Shown here one piece after another: positions 23,000 to 31,890 of a DNA stretch of 64,000 nucleotides; the first letter of the stretch is position 1; every line of letters starts with the position of its first letter. Origin of the DNA: a bacterium (lineage in GTDB: Bacteria; UBP6; UBA1177); NCBI GenBank assembly GCA_017961325.1, contig JAGCXM010000005.1, positions 17,181 through 81,180 of the forward strand. Direction: 5' to 3'. Both the position numbers and the translations under genes were made by a program. The notes beneath the pieces are model-generated. The model was not told the origin of the DNA, ran no database searches, and saw only the letters and a program-made list of their open reading frames with translations.

Positions 23000-24742
23000 A
23001 TGAAGTATTGGCATTTATTTCTTGTTTTGTTTGTCTGTGCCTTTTGTTTTGTTTCGTGCGGCGGCGAAGAATCTTCTGCTCCAGCAGCAGGAAAAGTTTG
23101 TTCGTCAAACAATGATTGCCCGATAGGTTACTCTTGCGACACTCAGACAGGAAACTGCTATCAGGGCAGCAGCAATCAGAGTGATTCCGGAGATTCAGGA
23201 AACGGAGGCAGCTCTGACTCAGGCTCCGGTGACAATTCCGATTCAGGCTCCGGTGACAATTCCGATTCAGGTGACGGCGGTGATTCAGGCAGGCAGGACG
23301 GTGACGAAGATCCGATAACCGGAAAATGCGAACCCGGCAAAAAGCAGACCTGCGGCTATGAAGGCCCTGACGGAACAGAAAATGTCGGCCCGTGCAAGGC
23401 AGCTGTAAGAACCTGCAAAGAAGACGGAACATGGGGAAAATGCGAAGACGGATACGAGCCTGTTACCGAAATAGGCGAACTCTGCGGCAACGGAATCGAT
23501 GATGACTGCAACGGCGTTGTCGACGACGGAACCGATATTGACGGCGACGGTCACGGTGCATGCACAGACTGCTGCGAATCGGCTTCAAATTGCAACGGTT
23601 ACGATCCTGCAACGATACATCCCGGTGCTTATGAAATGATGGGTGATGAAATTGACAACAACTGCAACGGCGAAGTAGATGAAGCCACTTCATGCGACGG
23701 CGAAGATTCGCCCCTTGTACTTGATGATTACGCAGGCAACGCGGTAAAACTCGCCCACGCAATGGGAATCTGCGGCGACCAGCTTGTTTCTGCCGAAATT
23801 TCGCTCGCGGGACCCGCCGCAACTGAACAAATTGCGGATGAACAATGCGTAAGCATAGGAACCGGAAACAGAGGTCCACGACAAAGTCTTCCCTTGCCGT
23901 ATTACACCAGCGAATATCAGACTTTTGCAGCAGAACCGAAATTCGGGAACAATGTTCTTCCGAAAGAAGGTTCGAAAATGGCGATTCTCTCAACCGGGGC
24001 TTGGAATCATCCGACACAGAATGCAACTTGCGCAAAACTTGATTACGGTGACATGAAAACGGCAAGCAAAATTCCCGAAGACTGGATAAACATGATGAAA
24101 GACTGCGTAGTTCCGAAATCACCGACATGCAATGACAATAAACCTATCGAAACAGGTCTTTCCAATCAGTGTGTAGGAAAAGAGATTCCCACGGTTCAAG
24201 ATCCGATCATGCTCACACTCAAAGTGAAAGCGCCGATGAACGCAAGAGCATTTGAGTTCAATCTTTTCTTTTTTTCGGCTGAATATCCGAACATGGTGTG
24301 CAATGACCTTAATTATAATGATTTCTTCATTGCGTTACTTGATTCAGAAAATAATGAGAAATATCCTAATGACGAGCAGAATCCCTATGACAAAAATCTG
24401 GCAATAAATGAAAACGGTAACTTTGTCGGAGTTGATCTTGCTCCTGACGGGCTTTTTACGGTTTGCGGCACAAACGGAAGCTATTCTTCATTCTGTAAAG
24501 ACGGAACAACACTGCTTGCCGGAACTGGTTTCGACAATCTTCCACGTTATAACGGGGGCGGAACGAACTGGCTCACGACACGCGGAAACGTCGTTCCAGG
24601 CGAAATCATAACGTTGAGACTTGCGCTTTGGGAACAGGGAGAAGTTAATTACGGTTCGGATCATTCTTATGATTCTACGGTTCTTCTCGACGGCTTCAGA
24701 TGGCTTCCGAATCCTGCAAAAGCGGGAACAGGTCAGCAGTAA
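23000..24742 (+). CDS. lipoprotein with MopE-type motif and anchor-L-like domain, copy 2
   Basis: This 580-residue paralogue is preceded by CGGAGGC. It has the lipobox CFVSC and a Cys-rich segment. A Ser/Asp/Gly linker carries a two-copy 24-bp tandem repeat. The MopE block (LCGNGIDDDCNGVVDDGTD, DIDGDGHGACTDCCE) and the anchor-L-like domain follow. It matches copy 1 through the C-terminal domain, including GGTNWLTTRGNVVPGEI and DSTVLLDGFRWLP. It lies 49 bp after copy 1 with no obvious terminator or strong promoter between, so the two are probably cotranscribed. Confidence 0.85.
   Translation: MKYWHLFLVLFVCAFCFVSCGGEESSAPAAGKVCSSNNDCPIGYSCDTQTGNCYQGSSNQSDSGDSGNGGSSDSGSGDNSDSGSGDNSDSGDGGDSGRQDGDEDPITGKCEPGKKQTCGYEGPDGTENVGPCKAAVRTCKEDGTWGKCEDGYEPVTEIGELCGNGIDDDCNGVVDDGTDIDGDGHGACTDCCESASNCNGYDPATIHPGAYEMMGDEIDNNCNGEVDEATSCDGEDSPLVLDDYAGNAVKLAHAMGICGDQLVSAEISLAGPAATEQIADEQCVSIGTGNRGPRQSLPLPYYTSEYQTFAAEPKFGNNVLPKEGSKMAILSTGAWNHPTQNATCAKLDYGDMKTASKIPEDWINMMKDCVVPKSPTCNDNKPIETGLSNQCVGKEIPTVQDPIMLTLKVKAPMNARAFEFNLFFFSAEYPNMVCNDLNYNDFFIALLDSENNEKYPNDEQNPYDKNLAINENGNFVGVDLAPDGLFTVCGTNGSYSSFCKDGTTLLAGTGFDNLPRYNGGGTNWLTTRGNVVPGEIITLRLALWEQGEVNYGSDHSYDSTVLLDGFRWLPNPAKAGTGQQ
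23221..23268 (+). repeat. 24-bp tandem repeat, two copies, in the lipoprotein linker
   Basis: Two identical 24-bp units run from 23221 to 23244 and from 23245 to 23268. Each encodes an 8-residue GSGDNSDS-type unit, so copy-number change would stay in frame. Confidence 0.85.
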
Positions 24743-24758
24743 TAAAAAAGCAACCCTC

Positions 24759-24786
24759 TTGATTCTCTGACAAAAATTCATAAAAT
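24759..24786 (+). promoter_or_regulatory. candidate promoter of the third paralogue
   Basis: TTGATT (24759-24764), a 16-bp spacer and TAAAAT (24781-24786) lie 32 bp before the start at 24819. Confidence 0.5.
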
Positions 24787-24818
24787 ATACTGTTTTTATT
24801 CGTTATTTGGAGGCTGAT

Positions 24819-26360
24819 ATGAAATCTGTGCGTTTACTCCTTATTCTGTCGCTTTGTGCGTTTTCTTTCGTTTCGTGCATGGAAGATGACGACGAATTTG
24901 AATCGTCTGCACCGCAGCGATGTGAATCAAATTACGACTGCCGGCTCGGTTGGGTATGCGACACAACACAAAAAATCTGCGTTAACGATACAGACAATTC
25001 TGAAGAAGGCGGCAATTCTGATGAAAGTGATTCCGGAGATAAGGGAAATTCCGGCGAAAACGGCGGAGAAGACGGCGGTGAAAGTGGGGGCGACGGCGGA
25101 AATTCAGGTCAGCAGACCGGTGACGGTGATCCGATAACCGGAAACTGCGAACCGGGTAAAACGCAGACCTGCGGCTATGAAGGCCCGGACGGAACTGAAG
25201 GCATCGGTCCGTGCAAGGCGGCTGTAAGAACCTGTCAGGATGACGGAACTTGGGGAAAATGCGAAGGCGGATACGAGCCCGTTTCAGAAATAGGAGAACT
25301 CTGCGGCAACGGAATCGATGATGACTGTAACGGTATAATTGATGATGGCACGGATTTTGACGGTGACGGTCACGGTGCATGTACCGACTGCTGTGAGACG
25401 ACGAAACAATGCCCAGATCCGAAGTCGGCATATGATAACAGTATTCCTGACCATCTCTGCGAATACGGAGAAGAAATGGTATACGGTTGTGATACCAATA
25501 TCAATGTTTCATCAAATGAACCGATTGATTATGCAAAAGCAATCGGTATCTGTAAGACGACGACCGAAGATTCTGATGAATGGGGACTTATCAGGGCGAC
25601 AATATCTGCTCCGAACGGCAGTGCAACAGTTCATGCCGGCAGCAACGGTCTGCTTGCCAAACTTGGTAATGTCATAAAACCTAAAGCCGGCAGTCTTATG
25701 CTCGGACTTAGTTCAGGGACGGTTTCAGATCCTTTCGTCTCAAATTATTCGGGTGCGACAAGCGGTGCCCCGTCTGACTGGCTGGCAGCAAACGGCGGTC
25801 AATTCCCTTCGGCAGCTTCGTGTTCTTCATCCGGCAGAACAGGATCAGTAAATGATGCCGTAATGCTCGAAATGAGGATAAGGGTTCCGAAAACGGCGAA
25901 ATCGTTCAGTTTCAACATCTATTTTTTGACCATAGAATATCCAAGTTGGATATGCTCAAAGTATAATGATTTCTTTATTGCACTGCTTGATTCAGGCTAC
26001 ACAAGCAGCGACCCGACTTTGCAGAATCCTGCCGACAAAAATTTGGCAATGGATGAAAAAGGAAATCCTGTCGGAGTAAACCTCGCTGCCGGCGGTCTTT
26101 TTACGCAATGCTCTTCGGTTTACGCGTATCCCGCTACACAGGAATCGTGTGTCGGAACGGAAGAACTGAAGGGAACAGGATTTGACTCAAACGGCGGAAC
26201 CGGCTGGCTCACGACGCGCGGAAACGTTGTCGGAGGCGAAATCATTACTCTGAGACTTGCTATCTGGGATCTCGGAGATCATGCTCTGGATTCACTTGTC
26301 TTGATAGATAATTTCAAATGGGATGTCGTAGAATACACACCCGGAACCGGACAATACTAA
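24819..26360 (+). CDS. lipoprotein with MopE-type motif and anchor-L-like domain, copy 3
   Basis: The start at 24819 is preceded by TGGAGGC. The 513-residue product has the lipobox FVSC, an acidic Cys-rich head, a Gly/Asp/Glu-rich linker and the MopE block (GNGIDDDCNGIIDDGTD, DFDGDGHGACTDCCE). Its anchor-L-like half has diverged from the other copies. It lacks the QTFAAEP region but keeps KSFSFNIYFLTIEYP, YNDFFIALLDSG, GGTGWLTTRGNV and SLVLIDNFKW. This is the most divergent of the three, which suggests neofunctionalisation after tandem duplication. Confidence 0.85.
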   Translation: MKSVRLLLILSLCAFSFVSCMEDDDEFESSAPQRCESNYDCRLGWVCDTTQKICVNDTDNSEEGGNSDESDSGDKGNSGENGGEDGGESGGDGGNSGQQTGDGDPITGNCEPGKTQTCGYEGPDGTEGIGPCKAAVRTCQDDGTWGKCEGGYEPVSEIGELCGNGIDDDCNGIIDDGTDFDGDGHGACTDCCETTKQCPDPKSAYDNSIPDHLCEYGEEMVYGCDTNINVSSNEPIDYAKAIGICKTTTEDSDEWGLIRATISAPNGSATVHAGSNGLLAKLGNVIKPKAGSLMLGLSSGTVSDPFVSNYSGATSGAPSDWLAANGGQFPSAASCSSSGRTGSVNDAVMLEMRIRVPKTAKSFSFNIYFLTIEYPSWICSKYNDFFIALLDSGYTSSDPTLQNPADKNLAMDEKGNPVGVNLAAGGLFTQCSSVYAYPATQESCVGTEELKGTGFDSNGGTGWLTTRGNVVGGEIITLRLAIWDLGDHALDSLVLIDNFKWDVVEYTPGTGQY

Positions 26361-26377
26361 ATATTACCTAAAAAAAA

Positions 26378-26404
26378 TTGCATTTTATCTAAAATTTATA
26401 AAAT
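26378..26404 (+). promoter_or_regulatory. weak candidate promoter of khpA
   Basis: TTGCAT (26378-26383) and TAAAAT (26399-26404) are separated by 15 bp, shorter than usual, and lie 55 bp before the khpA start. The region is very AT-rich, so chance matches are likely. Confidence 0.25.
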
Positions 26405-26459
26405 GATGCGCTTGTGTCATGTTGAAAAGTTTTCTAACTTGATTTTTTTGGAGGATGTT

Positions 26460-26699
26460 ATGAGAGAATTTGTTGAATTTATTGTGAAGAGAATTGTCGA
26501 TTCACCGGACTCAGTCGATGTCAGCTACATCGAAGGCAAAAGCACGGCGATAATCGAACTCAGAGTCGCTTCCGAAGATGTCGGTAAAATCATCGGAAAA
26601 AGCGGTCGTACCGCAAACGCGCTCCGTACGCTCGTCAGCGCGGTTGCAAGCCGTCAGAATCAGAAAGTCGTATTGGAAATCATAGAAGAGAACAAGTAA
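26460..26699 (+). CDS. khpA: KH-domain RNA-binding protein KhpA
   Basis: The start at 26460 follows GGAGG and gives 79 residues, the standard KhpA length. The earlier frame from 26403 lacks support. The KH signature VGKIIGKSGRTANALRTLVSAV contains the GxxG RNA-binding loop (GKSG). KhpA binds sRNAs and mRNAs, often with KhpB, and affects cell-envelope growth. In many genomes it lies between rpsP and rimM, but here it starts an operon with an ApbE-like gene and rarA. Its stop overlaps the next ATG by one base. Confidence 0.92.
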   Translation: MREFVEFIVKRIVDSPDSVDVSYIEGKSTAIIELRVASEDVGKIIGKSGRTANALRTLVSAVASRQNQKVVLEIIEENK

Positions 26700-28363
26700 T
26701 GTCCCCAAAAAGAAAAGTACGCGCATCAGAACTTACAGCAAGCAGAAACAACAACTCTCAATGGCGTTACCTCATCCTCCTCATAATAATCGGCGGACTT
26801 TTTCTTTACTTCATGATCAAATGGACAAGCGACAAGGAATACGACAGATTCGCTCTTGCTAAGCAGTATTCCGAATATTACAAGGATTTTTTTGTCGAAA
26901 AACCGCTTACATACACGGTTTTTGAGGAAAACAAACTTGTGATAAGGGCCATCAATCTTGGTTCCGAATTTTGGAACAACGAGTTCCCGGCAATGATCCG
27001 GCAGTCTGAAAACGAAGTCAACGAAATGCTGAGCGTTGCAAAACTGATTAACGAGAGTCATTCTCAGAACGGCGAATCGGTAAAGGAAGAGCAGAATCTT
27101 TCGTCATTCCCTGCACTTTACGAACTTCTTGAAACTGGTAAAAAAATGTCCGAAATTTCATACTACAATCTGGCATCGGGTGAAATTTCGGAGTTCTGGG
27201 AAAGGCAGTATCGGAATTTTAAAAAGAAATCAACGGCTTATGCTAAAGCTGAAGTCGTTTTGAACTATCTTTTCGATAATCCGATGCTGTCCCCGACAGA
27301 GATTCAGAACAGAAAGAAACTTCTCGACACTTTAACGAAGGAAAAAACCGATTCCGCTTCTTCAATCGACGATCTGGCAAACCAGATTTACGCGATGAGC
27401 GACAAAACTTTCGCCGGAATGCTGAAAGATGCCCTTTCAAAGCCTTCTTCAATTTCCGAAAATGAGAAAAAAGCGCTTCTGCTCAACATTCTGGGCAATA
27501 TGAAAGTTCATTCGACAATCGACAAAACACCGGATTTCGAGAGCGTCAAGGCGTTCATTCCGTATGCAGACCCGAAAAAAATAGAACTGAACGGCGACAG
27601 GAAAAGCGTCCGGATAACGAGTCCGAACGTAAGTGTCGACATCAATTTTTTCAAAGAGGCCCTTTTCCTGAAAAAGTTGAAGGAAAAACTGCCGAAAGTC
27701 AAATTCAACTACCTGATTTTCCTGGGCGACCGTCACGGAATGTGGAAACTTCCGAAAGAATATGTCCGCTGGTCGGTTTCTATCGACGATCCGTTTTCAG
27801 TCACCGACAAAATCCGCGGCGCGGTCAAGCTCATGCCTGAGGAAGGTTATTTCGTCATTACGCGGCGCAATGAAGACATGATAATGACGCGTCTTGAGGA
27901 TGTTAGCGAAAAAATCAGGAAAGACCTTGATGCCATTAAGGAATACGACGCTAAAAACGCCTATCTCATCCAGCTGAGAAAGGATTATCCCGGCAAACTT
28001 TACTTCTTCGACCCGATCAAAAAGACGATGTTCCGCAAATACGATACTCCGGTAGACTGGCGGACGGCTTTGCAGGTTGAAAACAATCTGGCTGCTCTCG
28101 TAATCGACGAAGAGGATCCGGTTAGGGCGAGAATGCTTTCCTATTCGCTTTTCATCTCGGACGACGCGCGGTTAGCTGATCACGAAAAAGGTTTTTCCGA
28201 TACGGTTTTCGCTGTTCTGAAAAGCGATTCGACCGTATTCGTGCCGCAGAAATTCAAAGAGCTTTTTATGACTCCCGAAGATGTGAAGGAAGCCAGAATC
28301 AAAGCCGACTACAAGGCGAGAGGGCTTAATCCCGACGGTACTGTTCCGACCAAAAAGAAATGA
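26699..28363 (+). CDS. membrane-anchored protein with a degenerate ApbE-like domain
   Basis: The 554-residue protein starts after one shared base with khpA. A basic N-terminus precedes one transmembrane helix (YLILLIIIGGLFLYFMI). Several segments line up with the order of FAD:protein FMN transferase (ApbE): an opening IRAINLGSEFWNNEFP, a SVDINFFKEALFLKKL helix in the AKGYA position, NYLIFLGDRHGMW, WSVSIDDPFS (the WxVGIxDP element) and LAALVIDEEDPVRARML near the end. The FMN-transfer Asp-His and flavin Gly motifs are not conserved, so enzymatic activity is unlikely. The assignment is my inference from motif order and needs structural confirmation. The stop overlaps rarA by 4 bp. Confidence 0.45.
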   Translation: MSPKRKVRASELTASRNNNSQWRYLILLIIIGGLFLYFMIKWTSDKEYDRFALAKQYSEYYKDFFVEKPLTYTVFEENKLVIRAINLGSEFWNNEFPAMIRQSENEVNEMLSVAKLINESHSQNGESVKEEQNLSSFPALYELLETGKKMSEISYYNLASGEISEFWERQYRNFKKKSTAYAKAEVVLNYLFDNPMLSPTEIQNRKKLLDTLTKEKTDSASSIDDLANQIYAMSDKTFAGMLKDALSKPSSISENEKKALLLNILGNMKVHSTIDKTPDFESVKAFIPYADPKKIELNGDRKSVRITSPNVSVDINFFKEALFLKKLKEKLPKVKFNYLIFLGDRHGMWKLPKEYVRWSVSIDDPFSVTDKIRGAVKLMPEEGYFVITRRNEDMIMTRLEDVSEKIRKDLDAIKEYDAKNAYLIQLRKDYPGKLYFFDPIKKTMFRKYDTPVDWRTALQVENNLAALVIDEEDPVRARMLSYSLFISDDARLADHEKGFSDTVFAVLKSDSTVFVPQKFKELFMTPEDVKEARIKADYKARGLNPDGTVPTKKK

Positions 28364-29598
28364 ACGATTCCGCTTATATTCCGCTCTATTCGGTTCTGCG
28401 TCCGCAGACTTTTGACGATGTGGTCGGTCAGCAGAATGTTATTAAGCTGTTGAAATCATTCTTAAAATCAGGTTTTTTGCCGTCGATGGTCTTTTACGGT
28501 CCGCCCGGAACGGGTAAAACTACCGTCGCAAGAATAACGGCTGAACTTTACAAAGCGAAACTTTACAAATTTTCGGCAGTTACAGACAGTTCGGCCGATA
28601 TAAAAAAGACGATATACAAAGACCGCGAATCGGTTTTTATAAACAAACAGATTGTTTTTATTGACGAAATTCACCGTTTCAACAAGGCTCAGCAGGATAT
28701 TTTCCTGCCGATGATTGAAAACGAAGGAATAGTTTTTATCGGTGCGACAACAGAAAATCCGTCGTTTTACGTCAACAATGCGCTGCTTTCCAGAGCCAGA
28801 AGCGTTCGTTTTTCCAAAATTTCTGTCCTGGACATCGTAAAAGTGCTGCACAGGGCAACAGACTATCTGAAAACGGAAATTGAAGAAGAACTCCTTGAAA
28901 TTATTGCGAAAGAGGCAGACGGAGACGTCAGGATCGCAGTTTCGATACTTGAAAGCGCATACCATCTGAGCGATAAAAGCATAATTTCCCGCGAAAATGT
29001 GATGGAGATGATTGAGAATCCGGCACAATACGACAAAACGGGTGATTTTCACTACCGGACGATCTCTGCTTTCATCAAAAGTCTCCGCGGGAGCGACCCC
29101 GATGCCGCGCTGTACTATCTTGTCAAAATGATTGAATCTGGGGATAACCCCTTGTTTTTATTGCGTAGAATGATAATTTTTGCTTCCGAAGACGTCGGAA
29201 ATGCCGATCCGAGGGCTCTTGAACTTGCCGTCGCTGCACTTCACGCGTTTCAGGCTGTGGGATATCCCGAAGGAAAGATAATTTTAGCGCATATCGTCAA
29301 CTATCTTGCTACCGCTCCAAAAAGTAACGCAAGCTATATGGGGCTTCACGCTGCCGAAGATTTTTTCAAGGAAAATCCGTCACTTGAAATTCCGAAACAT
29401 CTCATAAACGATTCTTCTTTTGCTCCCGGCGAAGAGAAGGGGGACTACAAATATCCTCACGATTACGAAAATCACTGGGTCGATCAGCGTTATTTCCCCG
29501 GCGACGGCGAGCCACCTCTATTCTACAAAATGAAGAACATCGGCTACGAAGCAAAAATCAAGGATTACTGGGAAAAAATCAAGGAGGTAAAACAATGA
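28360..29598 (+). CDS. rarA: replication-associated recombination protein RarA (MgsA family)
   Basis: RarA is an AAA+ ATPase related to clamp loaders that acts at stalled replication forks. The 412-residue protein starts with LRPQTFDDVVGQQNV. It carries FYGPPGTGKTT (Walker A), IDEIHRFNKAQQD (Walker B), GATTENPSF (sensor 1) and SRARSVRF. The C-terminal RarA tail follows (DPDAALYYLVKMIESGDNPLFLLRRM). It overlaps the upstream gene by 4 bp (ATGA) and the downstream MopE-motif gene by 4 bp, so all four genes from khpA form one coupled unit. Confidence 0.95.
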   Translation: MNDSAYIPLYSVLRPQTFDDVVGQQNVIKLLKSFLKSGFLPSMVFYGPPGTGKTTVARITAELYKAKLYKFSAVTDSSADIKKTIYKDRESVFINKQIVFIDEIHRFNKAQQDIFLPMIENEGIVFIGATTENPSFYVNNALLSRARSVRFSKISVLDIVKVLHRATDYLKTEIEEELLEIIAKEADGDVRIAVSILESAYHLSDKSIISRENVMEMIENPAQYDKTGDFHYRTISAFIKSLRGSDPDAALYYLVKMIESGDNPLFLLRRMIIFASEDVGNADPRALELAVAALHAFQAVGYPEGKIILAHIVNYLATAPKSNASYMGLHAAEDFFKENPSLEIPKHLINDSSFAPGEEKGDYKYPHDYENHWVDQRYFPGDGEPPLFYKMKNIGYEAKIKDYWEKIKEVKQ

Positions 29599-30332
29599 AA
29601 AAGTTTTGCTCAATTTCAGTTTTCTTCTTAGTTTTTCTGTCTGTTATGGCAGTTTATGCCGACTGCGTAGTCTTTCTTGACCGCGACGGCGACGGTTTCG
29701 GCAGTGAAAAAACTGTTTTTGACTACGACTGTCCCGATGATACGCCGATGGGTTATGCCAAAAAAGGCGGCGACTGCAACGATTCCAACCGCTATATTAA
29801 TCCGAAAGCCGAGGAACTCTGCAACGGAATTGACGACAACTGCGACGGAATCGTCGATCCGCAGAATGTCAGAGACTGCAACAGATACTACAAGGATCTT
29901 GATTACGACGGCTTCGGAACCGACGAATACCGCTGTCTGTGCATTTCCGAAGGCGATTTCCGCGCTCTTGAACGCGGCGACTGCAACGATTCGAATCCGA
30001 AGGTCCATCCCGAAGCGCGTGAAGTATGCAACGATTTGGACGACAACTGCAACGGCGAAGCGGATGAAGGTGAAAATATCACAAACTGCCGTCCGTTCTA
30101 CCGCGATTCCGACGGCGACGGTTTCGGAATCGGCGATGACAGCAAGTGTTTATGCAAGCCTACCGGTCTTTTCAGGGCAGACAGGACGGGCGACTGCAAC
30201 GACAACAATTCTGAAATCTATCCCGGCGCCTACGAATATTTCGACCGTTTGGACAACAACTGCAACGGCGTAATCGACGAAAATCCCGGACATTTCCCCG
30301 CTCCGCCGAGAAAACATAGGAAATCACGGTAA
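29595..30332 (+). CDS. secreted protein with three MopE-type metal-binding repeats
   Basis: The 245-residue protein has a signal peptide (ISVFFLVFLSVMAVYA) and no lipobox. It then repeats three times a unit of FLDRDGDGFG type, followed by GGDCNDSN and LCNGIDDNCDGIVD. This is the MopE putative metal-binding motif (PF11617), named after a copper-binding protein of Methylococcus. It is also abundant as a calcium-like repeat in Myxococcota. The motif links it to the tandem lipoproteins at 21292-26360. The C-terminus is basic (PPRKHRKSR). Its location in an operon with rarA is unexpected. Confidence 0.85.
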   Translation: MKKFCSISVFFLVFLSVMAVYADCVVFLDRDGDGFGSEKTVFDYDCPDDTPMGYAKKGGDCNDSNRYINPKAEELCNGIDDNCDGIVDPQNVRDCNRYYKDLDYDGFGTDEYRCLCISEGDFRALERGDCNDSNPKVHPEAREVCNDLDDNCNGEADEGENITNCRPFYRDSDGDGFGIGDDSKCLCKPTGLFRADRTGDCNDNNSEIYPGAYEYFDRLDNNCNGVIDENPGHFPAPPRKHRKSR

Positions 30333-30341
30333 TAGCTGAAC

Positions 30342-31697
30342 TCAGTTCAGTTCACTGACAAGATTTTTTATCCACTTTTTTGAAATGTAGCGCTTGAATC
30401 CCCAGATGAATTTTATCGCCTCTTCCGACTTGCCTAGAACGAGAACCCAGTAAAGCGGCAGTTCGAAAAAGACGGCTCCGGCAAACGAGAGCGGAACCGC
30501 AATTATCCAGAGTGCGCCGACATCGATGAGAAATGCCGCCTTCGTATCGCCTCCGCTGCGCAGGATGCCGACAATATTGAGATTGTTGAACGCGACTACC
30601 GGCAGGAAGAATATCCAGACGAGGGTGCTTTTGTAGGCGAGATCGTAAACACTCTGCGATATGTTGTAAACGGAAAGTATCGGATTAGTGAAGAGAAAAA
30701 CGAGAAGTGAAAGAAAAATACCGGTCGATATCGAAAGTTTGACGAGTCTTACCGAGGTGCACCAAACTTTTTCAGAATCGATGCATGCCCCGATATCGTG
30801 CCCTAAAACTACGCCGCCGGCGTTGCCGATACCTATGAAAGCGGCGAAGAAGAGCTGCGTCACGCTGTCTGAAATGTTTATGGCTGCGACCGATTCGGTT
30901 CCTAGTTTCGCGTAAATCCAGTTGAGCGCCAGAATTCCGAAAGCCCACGTCGTTTCGTTGAAGAAAACTGGCATCGCCGTCTTGAACAGCTGATTTAGAA
31001 GGTCTTTTTTAGCACTGAAAAGCTCGCTGAATCTGGCTGCCGCCGCAAGATTTTTAATGTATGTGTAGGCAAGCGTAAGGACAAGTTCGGCTATTCGCGC
31101 AATGAGTGTCGCCGCCGCTGCGCCGCGAATGCCCATTTCGGGAAAACCGAGATGCCCGAAAATAAGAAGCCAGTTGAAAAAAACGTTTATAATCAATGAT
31201 ATAACGCATGAATAGACGGGAAGACGCGGACTGTCGGTGCAGCGGAGAACTACCTGAAAAATAAATGAAACCGCGGTAAAAACATAGCTGAAGGAGACGA
31301 TTTCCAGATATTCGCAGGCCAGAGAGATGACTTCCGGATCTTCAGAAAAAAGTCCGACAAGCTCTTTCGGAAAGAGGCTGGCCCCGATAAGCGCCGCAAG
31401 TGAAACGGCTACTCCGAAAACGAGAGTGACTCCCATGACGCGCCGCAGATTTAGAAGGTCTTTTTTGCCGTAAAACTGCGAAACGAAAATCTGTCCGCCG
31501 CTTCCCATTCCGAAAAGAAAGAGAATCAAGAGAAACATCAGATGGTTGCTTATCCCCAAAGCGGCGATCGCTTCTTCACCGAGCTGTCCGACCATGAAGA
31601 CATCCGCCATGTTTATCGCGGAAATCATCAGGTTGTGTATCGCAATCGGAACCGCTATTCCGAGAACCCGTCTGTAAAAACCGTCACTTCGAGACAT
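30342..31697 (-). CDS. MATE-family multidrug/metabolite efflux transporter
   Basis: The 451-residue protein shows about twelve hydrophobic segments and the MATE opening RRVLGIAVPIAIHNLMISAIN, then DVFMVGQLGEEAIAALG. The repeated half has the matching pattern (VFFNETTWAFG, VAAINISDSV). MATE pumps exchange cations (Na+ or H+) for drugs or metabolites. The substrate is unknown. The stop lies 10 bp from that of the convergent MopE-motif gene. No ribosome site was clear at the ATG. A long AT-rich gap on the other side separates it from the divergent macroglobulin gene. Confidence 0.9.
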   Translation of the reverse strand: MSRSDGFYRRVLGIAVPIAIHNLMISAINMADVFMVGQLGEEAIAALGISNHLMFLLILFLFGMGSGGQIFVSQFYGKKDLLNLRRVMGVTLVFGVAVSLAALIGASLFPKELVGLFSEDPEVISLACEYLEIVSFSYVFTAVSFIFQVVLRCTDSPRLPVYSCVISLIINVFFNWLLIFGHLGFPEMGIRGAAAATLIARIAELVLTLAYTYIKNLAAAARFSELFSAKKDLLNQLFKTAMPVFFNETTWAFGILALNWIYAKLGTESVAAINISDSVTQLFFAAFIGIGNAGGVVLGHDIGACIDSEKVWCTSVRLVKLSISTGIFLSLLVFLFTNPILSVYNISQSVYDLAYKSTLVWIFFLPVVAFNNLNIVGILRSGGDTKAAFLIDVGALWIIAVPLSFAGAVFFELPLYWVLVLGKSEEAIKFIWGFKRYISKKWIKNLVSELN

Positions 31698-31890
31698 CGC
31701 ATATCCGTCAAAACAGTTCGCAGGATGTTAGCACAAGATAATTTTCAAAAACAGAAAAAACGCCAGGTTAATTATTCTTTAATAAAATCAGATGTTTATC
31801 ATTTTTTTAAAATTTTTATCAGAAAAACCGGCACTTTATGTTACTAAATAGATGTTGTCTTTGTTTTTTAACTTTGCAAAGGAGAGATCT
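31698..31890. other. AT-rich divergent intergenic region, no gene
   Basis: These 193 bp separate the MATE and macroglobulin genes, which are transcribed away from each other. They are very rich in T and A runs and presumably hold promoters for both directions. I see no pair of boxes good enough to call and no structured RNA. Confidence 0.5.

Noticed and set aside
30336..30350. palindrome CTGAACTCAGTTCAG at the end of the MopE-motif gene as terminator
   Set aside because: Its centre leaves no loop long enough for a stable hairpin and no T-run follows.
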